Source of the DNA: Kalmusia sp. IMI 367209
Taxonomy: Eukaryota > Ascomycota > Dothideomycetes > Pleosporales > Didymosphaeriaceae
DNA length: 64,000 nt
Assembly (NCBI GenBank): GCA_027946365.1
Contig: JAPEUQ010000013.1
Coordinates: 496,001-560,000 of the forward strand
Reading direction: 5' to 3'
Shown one piece after another: positions 33,823-44,500 of the stretch (positions are counted from its first letter, which is position 1; every line of letters begins with the position of its first letter). The translations under genes and the position numbers were made by a program. The notes under the pieces were generated by a model, which saw only the letters and a list, made by a program, of their open reading frames with translations, was not told the DNA's origin and searched no databases.

Positions 33823-34463
33823 TTACTTCTGCAGTTTGGCTGCCCGGTCGGCGGCGATGTCGCACATGGCCTGTCACTGTGAGAATGGTACTCTGCCTGC
33901 ATGGGACAGGGTCAAGCGTACCTGTATAGCTTCCTGGCGCTCGGCCTTGATATCACCACGGTCTATGCGCGCCCGCATATTCTCCATAATGACGGGTCTT
34001 GCGCGGCCGTTCACGAATACGCTAGTCGTTACATCAGTTCGACAACCCCCTTGGACCAAAACGGTATATACACCTACACATATCGCAGCCCCGGGAACTT
34101 CTCCTCGTACTCTCTGTTCAACGCCGCCAGCTTCTCCTTCTCGTCCTCGCCGCCCTTCTGCAACTGGGCCTGCTCGGCCCGGCTCTGCTCGCTCTCGACT
34201 TTCTTCTCGCCTAGCCGCGGGTGCGAGCACAGGATCTCTGACAGCTTTGCAACATCTTCCGGGGTGTCTGAGTCTGCTAGGGCGGAGAGTTGGTTGTTGA
34301 TTAGTCCGATGAGGGCGTCGTAGCTGGGGAACTCTACAGATTTGAGGGTTGAAACGGAGAGGGCGTATAGTGGTGGAGAAGGCTCGAAGAGCAGGTCGAG
34401 GACCGGGGTGATTTCCTCGTCCGGAAGCTGCGGTAGGGTTGTGACGTCGGGAAGTGAAGTCAT
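33823..34463 (-). CDS. OHCU decarboxylase, uric acid pathway (177 aa)
   Basis: Three exons: 34463-34078, 34021-33922 and 33870-33823. The introns start GTAGGT (phase 2) and GTACGC (phase 0); the last exon has only 16 codons. The enzyme decarboxylates 2-oxo-4-hydroxy-4-carboxy-5-ureidoimidazoline to S-allantoin, the last step after urate oxidase. Family signatures: LFEPSPPLYAL, the catalytic His in SHPRLGEKK, the SxxEQ helix (ESEQSRAEQAQ), LAALNREYEEKFPGLRYV, then across the splice VFVNGRARP, and the Arg-rich helix ENMRARIDRGDIKAER. I start at the ATG at 34463 (MTSLPDVTTLPQLPD), where family similarity begins. The frame stays open upstream to 34769, adding 102 Arg/Ser/Thr-rich residues without acidic residues at first; a mitochondrial presequence cannot be ruled out but 5' leader is likelier. 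Confidence 0.85.
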
Positions 34464-35716
34464 GGTGTAGGTGGTGGTGTTGAGGTCTAGCAGAGTCCCT
34501 GACGGTTCCGGATCCGGAAGTCGAGTACACAATGTGCGCGTGGTCGAGCGAGCTAGTCTAGCGGTTAGGGGGTGTGACAAAGCAGTGGTGGTTCTTTTGG
34601 GAAGCGACGAACGGAGTGGGGTGCGAAGATGGTCGGGCGTCCGAAAAAAAAGCGGCAGCGGTGCAGGCGTCCAGGCTGTAGTGCTCGAGGATTGGCTGGA
34701 TGATGGCGCTGGAGTGTTCGATCTGTGGCGATTCAAGGGGTAGAAGGTGAAGCGGGTATGGAGGGGCACGATAGCTTTCCGATAGCTTCCCTATCTGCAG
34801 CTACGCCTTCTAGCGTTCTGAGAGCTATGGGCGGCTGTCATTGGTTGGCATTGTCCGTTAGTGGCAGCTGGTGCTTTTTGGACATGCATGAACGTATGTA
34901 GCGCGTGGTTGGCGTGTTTTCGACTTCAGGGCCTGGGATGAAAATGTCCTTCACGATGGCGAGGTCGTTCACGAGGTGGGCTTTTCAGAGCGGACGAAGA
35001 GCCCGTCGCTCCTCGTCGTTCGTCGTAACCGTCTGGCTTGTAACCATCTAGTCAGCTAGTCCTCGAGTCGCGGGATTGGCTCTCATCAGTGTCTCAAGGC
35101 TGCACGTTGATTGGAGCCCTGGCATGCAGTGAGGAAAAAAAGGTACAGGGAATAAGCTGCGGGGCGGCGGGGTAGGACAGTCTACGCCAGGAACACAGTT
35201 TAAAAAAGTGCTGCACGCCGTCACGGCCATATTACCGTGGCGATGACGGTAACCCTGCGTGCTTCAGCAGCCCTGGACACGTCCTGGCTCTCCAAAGTGT
35301 ATTTTCCCTAGCCTAGTCGTCTAGTCGTGGTGCCTCGCGCCTTCCCGACCCGCTCGGCGTAGCTGAAACACGTTGACGCAGCCTGTTCACTGCGTTCACT
35401 GCGTTCTCAGCGTTCGCCCGCCTGCAGCACGCATACTCTGCTGTCCTTCGCCCATGATCGTGCCTGGCGCACAGTTCTCTCCAACCGTCCAACTGCATGC
35501 GCCCACGCTCTCCTGCGTTGTCCGATCCAGAGCAGATGGTGCGCCCAATCGCAGATCCCAGTATAGCGTAACCGACCATCCAGGGGGTGCACGGGCGAAT
35601 TCCCCCAGCCTTGACCTCTCTCCGCCGACTGCGAAATCTCAAGACGGCCCCAGGGCTTCACCAGGGCTTTACTAGGAGCCCGTTGCCCGCTCCCGTCAGC
35701 ACGTCGTGCGCCCGCA
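34464..35716. other. Divergent promoter region, 1.25 kb
   Basis: This separates the starts of the OHCU decarboxylase (-) and the ADF-H/PH protein (+). A GACGACG/GTCGTC-rich stretch lies near 34990-35060, and CAGCGTTC/GCGTTCACTGCG repeats near 35390-35412. Open frames here look like shadows of GC-rich sequence. Confidence 0.5.
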
Positions 35717-38700
35717 ATGTCTCTGAATGGGCTCGACGACGTCAAGGTCACCGAGGCCTATACCGGCGCCTTGGGCGAAGCTGGGGGATGGTACGACCGC
35801 GCGGCCCGCTGCAATATCCAAATGAGTATGCTGACCCTGCCGCAGGTTTCTGCTCAAGTATGCTTCGCGCGACTCCGTAGAGATTCTCACCCGGGGTACC
35901 GGCGGCGCGACTGAGCTTCGCGGAGCCATCGCTGCGTACGAAGAAAAGTCGCCCTTGTACGGCTTCCTGTTGTACCGCCGACGGAAGGTCTTGATAAAAT
36001 ATGTACCAGAGGGCACGTCGCGGCTGCTACAAGGTATGTCGTATCCCAATGGCGGGTACACACAGCGCTGATATATGCAACAGCCCGCGTCGCCGTGCAT
36101 TTCACAGCCATTACCGACAAGTTCACACCCCACGATAACACTTTTTCCATCACAACCGCCGACGAGCTTAGCGATGCCGCCCTTACGTCTGCGTGCTCCC
36201 TACATACCGCTGCCCCCTCGAGCAGCTCATCAAGCGCTTCTTCGCGTCGACACAAGCTAGATGAGATCACAGAAGATGTAGAGGACGGACAGAGTACCGC
36301 AGGCGAGTCCGCTTCAACGGCACGACCTTCTACAGCTCGGCCGACCACAGCCACTGCGCCGGAATCTGTGAAAGAGCCTCCGACTGATAAGACGGCCGAC
36401 GAGCGCACATTGGCTGAAGTTGGGCAGAAAGAGACGGCTGGAGACAGGAAAGCAACACCTGAGATATCTCACATAACCATCGAATCCGTTCCAGATAGGC
36501 ACGAGCTGTCGAGGTCAAAAACGGCGCCCTCAGCCGAGAGCTTCAAGAACTACGATTCGCTCTTCGAAAACGGACCTGACCCCCGTCTCTCGTCACAGAC
36601 TGCACGACCCGAATTTTCTGATCTGTACGCTGAAATATACGCACAATATAACAAGCCCAAGGTGAAACTTGGTCCCAGACCCAAAGCATCCTTGGATATC
36701 AAAAGACCACATACATCAGGCAATAGCGCTCAAAGTGTTGCAAGGCCCGTTTCTTCGCTACCTGCTGGACTTCGGGTCTCGAATCGGAAGAATGCCGCGC
36801 CCAAAAGACCAAAGTCTCGAGATGCTAGCACTGTGCCTAGTATAGCTGTTCCCCCGCCTCCACCTATTCCTCCAGCACCCGAGATACCTCTATCTCCTAT
36901 ATATCCTCCCAGAAGTCCTGCTAGTGTCAGGTCTTTACCCGTGCACACTTATAGTAGTTTGAACCACAAGTCTCACGGTGTAACCCCAGAAAAGCAGCGA
37001 CTGATGAAGGCTTTACAGCTGAGGAAAAAGCAGATGGAGGCTCGGAAAGAAAGAGAAGGGAAACAAGCTGAAGCAACGCCGGAAGACGCGGAAGCTAGTG
37101 CGGAAGATATTGTTAAAGGCGCCGAGACGGTCGATCACCCTGATCCAAGCCTGGAGATAGACGAGGCTATGGCCGACTCTGTTGTTTCGCCTGCAGACAA
37201 GTTAAGCGAGCCACGCGATGCGGAAGAAAGAGCATCTACCCCACAGCCTCTAGTCACAGAGGAAAACAGGTTGACACTCACGCACGAAGACTTGGAGGTG
37301 GGAATGACACCCGCCCAGGCGGAAGCAGACGATTTGCATTCTGCAGCATCTGCTTCCTCGCCAATCTCTGCGCAAACCCAAGGATCATCCGGTGCACCTT
37401 CTACGCGGCCATCTTCGATGTCAGAAGATGACAACCATCACTACGAGGAAACCAAAGCTGAGAATATCATAGCAACCCCAGCACGGATCGATGAAATACC
37501 CACGGAGGACGAAAAGGATTCTGTCGAAAGCACTCCCACGGTAGTACCGGAGAATTTGACGCCGATACCTTCGGTTGAAGTTTCTGGACAAGCGGACGAA
37601 GCCCCAACACCAGTCTCTCAAGACGCAAAGTCCGATGAGCTTCTGATCCGTAAGAAGAACAGGGAATCTGTGATTCTCATGTCACCTAGTGAATTCGATG
37701 ATGCTCGCGCACGTAGAAAATCCAAGAGAGCATCGATGATGCTTCCGCTGTCCTCAGAAAGTCTACGCGATGCCCACAATGGGGCGTCGAGGCGGGAGAC
37801 TATGATCTTGTCCACAGGGCAATCAAGGTCCACCGGGGAGGATAAGGAGATTCGCCGGCTCGCGATTGATCCTACCCATCTTAGCGCCGAGAACTCAGAA
37901 GCGGAATATCTGTCAGACGACTCTTTCATGGAGGAGCTGCAAAGCGCAAAGTTTGAAGAAGCCATGCCGATGTCTGTCTCCAAGTCGCCAATCATGCCTT
38001 TTTTTCCACGAAAACCCTCGGCCGAGGTTACCATCCCTCAAAGGTCAGCGTCGCAGCAACATTCACGATCAAGCCAAGCTTCTCCAGAGCACTCTGGGCC
38101 GCGTAAATTGTCTGGGCCGTGGTTGACTCATGCCAACACGGACACTGTAGTCGTGGCCAAAAAGATCAATGTTTCGTCAGGTATCTCTCAAAGAATCAAG
38201 GCTCTGGCGGAGAAGTCCAACAGAGACTCGACCGCGTCATTGAGTCCTATTCATACCCCTGATGGCAGCTCCTCGATTGTGGCCCAACGTAAATCATCTT
38301 TCTTCTCGACGCCTCCTGATGGAAATTCACCCAATGGGAAGTCTGTCAACCGTATCTCGCGAGCCTCATTTGTCAACGTCTCCAGGTCGCCAACACCAGA
38401 ACCGAAACATCCTATTCAAACACCCCCTGCGAATACAACATCAAAGCAGCGGACAGTGTATAACATCCAGCCAGAATCGCAACAACCCGAATCCGTTCAA
38501 GTCACCGCCCGCATTGTCCGCAATCCGCAGCCACAGAAGCCTGTCCTTACGATGCCAACAGACACGAGTCCTCTTGAACTGCACCATAGTCCCATCATCA
38601 TCGACCATCAGAAGTCCGCTCGGCCACCTACCTCGAGCTCTAGACACAGTCCTATCAAAACAGAGCCTACCTCGCCCAGACCACCTTCATCCTCGCAATC

Positions 38701-39483
38701 AAACGACCCTTATTCTACTCTTCCTCGATCCTCTTCCGAGAGTAGCTGGCGGTCGTTCGGTCGAAGACTCAGCGAGTCCAAAAGCGGCGGACCGCCACGC
38801 AGCATGTCCGCTCATAGTATTGACAGCAGCGATGAGAAGCAAGCGAAGAAAGAGAAGAAGGACTCGAGGACTAGCAAGCTTTTCAAGCGCATGTCGTCTA
38901 TCTCATCGATCACCCGGAAGAATTCGGCTTCAAGTTCAACTTTCCCAGAAGATATTCCGTCCATACCTTTACCATCTTTGCGGGAGCCTCCCTCGCCCGT
39001 TCAGCTCGGTGACCTCAACATTCAGTTCCCAGACACTTTGGTACGTTTCGTTCACTACAGGGTACTCACAATAGAAGCTAATTCTGTTATAGCTTTGGAA
39101 GAGGAGATGGGTGGAGATTGACACCATGGGCAATCTTGTTCTGAGTCTCTCGAAATCGAATGACGTGCGTTCCCTAGCACTGCCTCCCATTCATCAGCAT
39201 ACTGACATTGAATAGCAATCCAAGGGCATCACCAAACGTTTCAATTTGACTGAGTTCCGGGCACCATATGCGCCTGATCAGGATCGACAGGAGCTACCCA
39301 ACAGCGTTGTCCTTGACTTCCTTGATGGACGGACGCTCCAATGTGCTTGCGAAACCTTTGTCGGGCAGACACAAGTGCTCGGAAGTAAGCATGCTCCATG
39401 TTCTCTCCCGTGCAACTCACTAATCCCTTTTAGTTCTTCAAGAGGCGCACTCCGAATGGATCGCCTACAATCAAGGACTGTAA
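35717..39483 (+). CDS. Large ADF-H plus PH-like domain protein, putative actin regulator (1169 aa)
   Basis: Six exons: 35717-35790, 35846-36033, 36084-39040, 39093-39164, 39216-39384 and 39434-39483. All introns are 49-55 bp with GT-AG ends (GTACGA, GTATGT, GTACGT, GTGCGT, GTAAGC), and phases close perfectly. Residues 1-135 resemble an ADF-H (cofilin/coactosin) actin-binding fold: YEEKSPLYGFLLYRRRKVLI, EGTSRLLQARV, then FTPHDNTFSITTADEL. About 900 disordered residues follow, rich in Ser, Pro, Glu and Lys, with a Pro-rich block (PPPPPIPPAPEIP, near 255) that could bind SH3 or EVH1 domains and a short coiled coil near 315. The last 100 residues, pieced from four small exons, form a PH-like domain (LWKRRWVEIDTMGNLVLSLS to HSEWIAYNQ). 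The protein probably links membrane to cortical actin; that is inference. Reading only the big exon would lose both domain ends. Confidence 0.8.
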
Positions 39484-40091
39484 TAGTACCTTGCCACAAC
39501 ATTCCTTCTACGCCTAGGGACGGCTGCTCTGTTTCTAGTTCTTTTCGTACATATCCATACCCGAGATTCTGCGTCTCATTCCCTTTGTCATTTTACCAGA
39601 CACCTACGACTGTACGACTCATCTGCGGCTTTTCAGCGCATTGTTTCTTTTGTTTGCACGGCGGTTGCATAGCGTGGTTTAGAGTGTCGCCACAAGGAAG
39701 GAGGAAAAAGTGTGAAGTTGACATATTCGATTGGTCTGTTTCTGGGGCTGGTGGTGGTGGTGGCGCTGCTGTTTTTCAGCGTGAGCGTATTCTGTTCGAT
39801 GTGATGGAGATCTTCATACCCGAATTGGTGCATGGAGATGCCTGGCGGTGCCGGCGAGGGGAAGGTATTTTAGCTTGTATAATATTTAATGCTGCGCTGG
39901 GGCTGCAGCTTCGTTTAACCATGCTTGTTGTGCCAATTTGTTGCTGTGGGTGGAGGCATCCCTCTTCGCGGGGATGATCCATCAAGTGCTGGATACCACT
40001 TTACAGGTTCCGAACGCTCACTTGAACATTCTCTTCTAGTCGGCTACGGCTGTTCAGTTCCAGCGAGGATCCTTCAGTGGAGTGAATCACC
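39484..40091. other. Intergenic, 608 bp
   Basis: 3' flank of the ADF-H/PH gene and upstream of the ankyrin relic. It has a (GGT)n-like tract near 39751-39765. Part of the ankyrin relic may extend into the right end, but frames are broken there. Confidence 0.4.
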
Positions 40092-41596
40092 TACCAGAGT
40101 GAGTGCGTTGAATCAGTGGCCGCGCTTGTTCATCTAGTGAAGCTGTTACTCGACTTTGGCGCAGATTGCAATGCTCCCAGCGATTACGATGGCATTGTGC
40201 GACATACATTGCGATGCCACCCGGGTAACAAAGAGACCGGAACGAGAGAGATTGTGCAGATATTACTGGAATGCAGTAGCAACGATGCGCTAGAACTTTC
40301 AATCGAGTTCAACCATGGGTCTCTTGTCGAATTCCTCCTCAATGCAGATACACCCTTTTCGATATCTTCAGACACGTGGAATAACTAAAGTTCTGATGAT
40401 CGAATTGAGTTCTACCCTACTACATGTCATTAGATTAGCACAACCCTTGAAAATCATCGAAATGGGTTCAAACTGAGCAAGGCAATATGTGCTCCCGCAC
40501 GGCAGGGTCATGAAGCGATCCTCCAGGTGCTGATGGAATCGTATAGGATGTTTCTGCACGCCACTTACAGGGTTAGCCTTGATGTTGCCCTAAGAGAGCC
40601 TTCAACGATAGGTCAGACTGAGGTCATCCGGTGGATGTTCTCGCGAACCACTAATAAAGCGTTTGGATCTATCACTCTCTCTCAGACAGCTAAGGATAAA
40701 GTATTGCATGAAGCTGTTCGTGGGCAGCATGTAGATACTGTATGCCTTTTACTTCAACAAGGTGCAGGTGCCAATTACGATATAAAGTGTTCTTGGGATT
40801 CCAAGACACGTATCACACCCTTAAAGACAGCTTTCGGCGGCTCTTTGGTGAATCTGGAGATCCTCGAAATGCTTTTTGACGTCGGCGCAGAGCTAAATGT
40901 GCATGACGTCGATCTTCGCAGTGCTTTCATACGACATTGCAAGCTATCTAACGCAGGCGTCGTAAATTTCATGCTCTTTCATGGAATGAACCCCCACCCG
41001 GTACTACCTGATTTCGAGTGTCCGCTCGTCACAGCTCTCGACATAAGCCTAGATTGTTTGTCCATACTCAATTATGAACAAATACTGGAGACTGTTCTAG
41101 TTCTAGTAAATGCAAGAGCAGATATCAGTGCTCTTTAAGCCATCCTTCCAGGAACAACGCACACGGTGATGCACATCATAATCACATATTTTGACAGTCA
41201 AGACCTACTAGATTCGGTTCTAAGCTATGGAATTGATGTGAATCAAGGATCACCTTTGCCTTTGAAGAAGGCTATAAAATATCGAATAGGGGAGTACTAT
41301 GAAGCGCTTATGAGGCATGGGGCCGTCTTCTATCCAGCAGCACCTCATCATATCATTGTGCACCTTAGCGGGTTCAATATGCCATTGACGAAGGAGCTGA
41401 CGTGCATGTCCTAAATGAATGGGGCGATACCACTCTTGATGCGGCGTGGCGTAATAGAATGAACTTCACGCTGGGGTTGCTTATATTACGTGGTGTCAAG
41501 CCCTCACAGCCGAGCACACAAAACGGAGCCCAACACGCGAATAGTCGACGGCGGAAGAGTGTCACAACAACAGATGAGCCAAATCTAGGGAGCTGA
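40092..41596 (+). pseudogene. Broken ankyrin-repeat protein
   Basis: Ankyrin-type helices recur over 1.5 kb: LVKLLLDFGADCNAP near 40130, HEAVRGQHVDTVCLLLQQGA near 40710, EILEMLFDVGAELNVHD near 40857, and, in another frame, AIDEGADVHVLNEWGDTTL near 41380-41440. The frame shared by the first blocks is cut by TAA 40386-40388, TAG 40431-40433 and TAA 41136-41138. A frameshift occurs at about 41360-41380, just before the last repeat. No introns would remove these stops. The stop codons are of the kind that C-to-T change in CAA or CAG creates, as in repeat-induced point mutation, but the sequence alone does not prove that. No partner domain (NACHT, F-box) remains. It was probably one ankyrin-repeat gene of the large fungal group. 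Confidence 0.75.
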
Positions 41597-44500
41597 GTGG
41601 GCCTTCCACGAAGGAACTCAGCACCCTCGTTGACGATGATCAGAGTGCCTAGACAGTGCATGTATGGAGGGGATCAAAATCCTCTAAATCCAATCTCTAC
41701 ATGACATGAAGGCACCTGTAACTCGACAGGGAAGAAATATGTAGAAAAAGTCTATCCTTTTTGAGGGTTTAGACTTCGTGCTACTAGTGAATGTTCATAG
41801 CTCGCATCTATTCTTAAACACAGAACTATGCACATGAGAAATACTCACAAAGCGCAGCTCTCATTCTTAAGCAGTAGCGGCAATCAACAGCCCTCTACGA
41901 CTCCAACCCACCAGCTCAAATAAATATCTACCACCATCTACCTACCCACACCATAACCCCCCAAGCAAGCGTTACCGAACTTCATCGACTCTCCCCATAA
42001 AAATACAGATTCTGCACACAAACTACACTGACCTCAAGAATCCCATCCAAGCCAAGCGCAATTCACACGCACGATCACCCAACCTATCCTCCCTAAACAC
42101 CTCCGCACCGCCGTCAAACCCCCCGTGTCGAGCAGCAACACGTCTCACCCCGCCATGCTCGAACGGACTTATCTGCTCGACCCAGGTCTACGCAGTGGCA
42201 CGTGGTGAGCCGTATCCACCACGCTACTCAAACCCATTGTAACTCTGCGCCATTAATCGCTAGAGGCGTACTCACCCTGGGCTTTGAGTACGAATAGAGC
42301 TACTCTGCGCTGCGCTGCGCTGAGCCAAGTTTCTCGTAGCACGTCGAAAAAGCTGAAACGCATCGCGAGGAGAAAAGAAAGTAGCCCTTCGCCACGGCAG
42401 CACAAGCGCCGTGAAGAATCGCGACGTGAAATACGTGCGGGACTGTCGAGCTTGTCGCGGGGGGCTACTTTGACGGCCACGATGGTGTATGCTTGGCGAG
42501 ACTGACATCAACAACAACGAGGTCACTGCGGTATTCCGTCCCATATCTGTGTCAGATTCGTTTACCAGACGTGAAGCACATGGAGCGAAGCACGGCGCTA
42601 GTTCGAGTGGACAAGTGCAGCTGCGGATGTTGGCATGGGGAACAGAGCGGTGAGTGTCATTTGGCATGTGTCAACGACGAGGGTGGGCCGTTTGGGACGG
42701 TCTTTGGTGTGTGGGTGTGGCGTGATGAATTCCTTTACCTGGGTTGGACATACCTGGGGTGTTTAACATTGCACAGACGGACATCAGAGTACTTTTCTCT
42801 ACATGGTGTCGTTGTCAATTCATGCCTGTTACTGTTCTGATACGCGCTGTTCGAACCCAGGAAGCAGATCAGCTAGGGAACCCACTACGAATGAAGGGAG
42901 GCTATAGGACGCAACACTTCGTAGATTTTCAATTTATGGGATGGCTTGATGAGCTAGCTACTTCGTGAGGTGGGCTAATTGCCTTGGAATCAACTGCTAG
43001 AATAGCAAGCTGTGCAAATAATCCGCGTGATGAGCAAAAAGCTACGGAAATGAGCGAAGAGACTAGAATTGATCGTCTGCATCTACGTGTTGGATTTATG
43101 AATGCCGAGAAACCAGGGCGTTGATGGCGCCTATGGATGTTCTGCATATCGTCCACCTTGAAGTTAGTACCGTACTGTGAAGGGTTGCAAAAGCCCCTGC
43201 ATCCCTCCATCATACAATAGCAAAGCACTGCTCTACTCTTTCTGGCTATGAGGTGGTACTGGAGCAAGCACAAGTTCCGTCTCATCAGGCATACCCTCGC
43301 CCTCCGTCTGACGTGCAGTGCAGTGCAGCGCAGGTTTCTCGAACACCAAGCTGTGCTGCAACGGTTCTAGAAAAGGCAGGACATATGCAGTGCGATGAGA
43401 TCGGTCGGTCTATTTCCGTGGACAGTTCTGCACGTGGACGCTTGGACTTGGGGGGTTGCAGACCCGGAGTCCGATGGAGCGGAGCGTATGGCGTAGTGTC
43501 TGCATTTCAACGACACGCAGGCTACGATTTTTAATCGGCAGGAGCGGACTCTGTCGGGTTTCTCGAACCCATTGCTGCAGTAATACTATTGTGACGCGCC
43601 GCACGCTTATCCTAAGTTATGTATCTGAAATCAGCGTGAATGCACTAATTAAGAAGCTAAGTAAGAACGGGTTATCTTAGGTATATCGGTGTGTTGCCTA
43701 CACTCAACCAGCGGGCTTCAGAGCTGATGAAGCAGGGGACTGCATCGAAGAAAGGTCGACCAGAGCACGTCGGTAAGAGGTCTTAGGGGAAGTCCCGCTT
43801 GCCGCCGTGCCGACCTGCCTTCGTGCGATCCTGACTTGTTCTAGCCTATTATAGGGTAACAGAGGAGGGTTTGAGTAGCTGTGACAATTCATCAAAGATA
43901 TGAGATAGGTTCAAACGCAAGCGGAATAGCTCATATCAGGTGTTGGTATCACCGACGTTGTGAGTGACTTGCGACCCTTTTCGAAGTTCGAGAAGTGGTT
44001 CGTAGCTGAGCTAAAAATACCGCACGGCGGGTGTAAATACAGACGGCGCAGAGCGACGAAGGTAAAGACCTAAGGCGTTTGTTGGCTGTACCGTTGATCC
44101 ACCCAGGTTTTCGACCACTCGCTTGGAGATGGTCACGGTGTTTGTGGTTTTAAATTTAAGACAATTACTTGTCAATATTCAATCCTAGAAGACGAGTCTG
44201 GGTCTGCGGTCGTTCGTTGGTTGAAGACTTCGCGGGTTGGGTAGTATGTGAGGAGGATTCGCATGATACTGGGCCTCCGCATGCACGTTTCGGGTAATCC
44301 GACCTGTACCAGGAACATCATGAGTTGAAGTACGGTGAGACCAAATGCGTAGTGAAGACAAAAGAAAGTGACACTTTGCAGGAAGTGGGTCCGACGATGC
44401 CTTGACTCACACTCCTTACGAAACTTTTATCCAATACCCAGATATGGTTGATGACTGTCGACGAGTCTCGAAGAGTGGCTGCGATAGAACCTGAGGTCCA

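Noticed and set aside
34545..34575. tRNA-like D-arm sequence (TAGTCTAGCGGTTAG)
   Set aside because: No matching anticodon or T-arm (GGTTCRANYCC) follows at the right distance and no acceptor stem closes; it lies in the upstream region of the OHCU decarboxylase gene.
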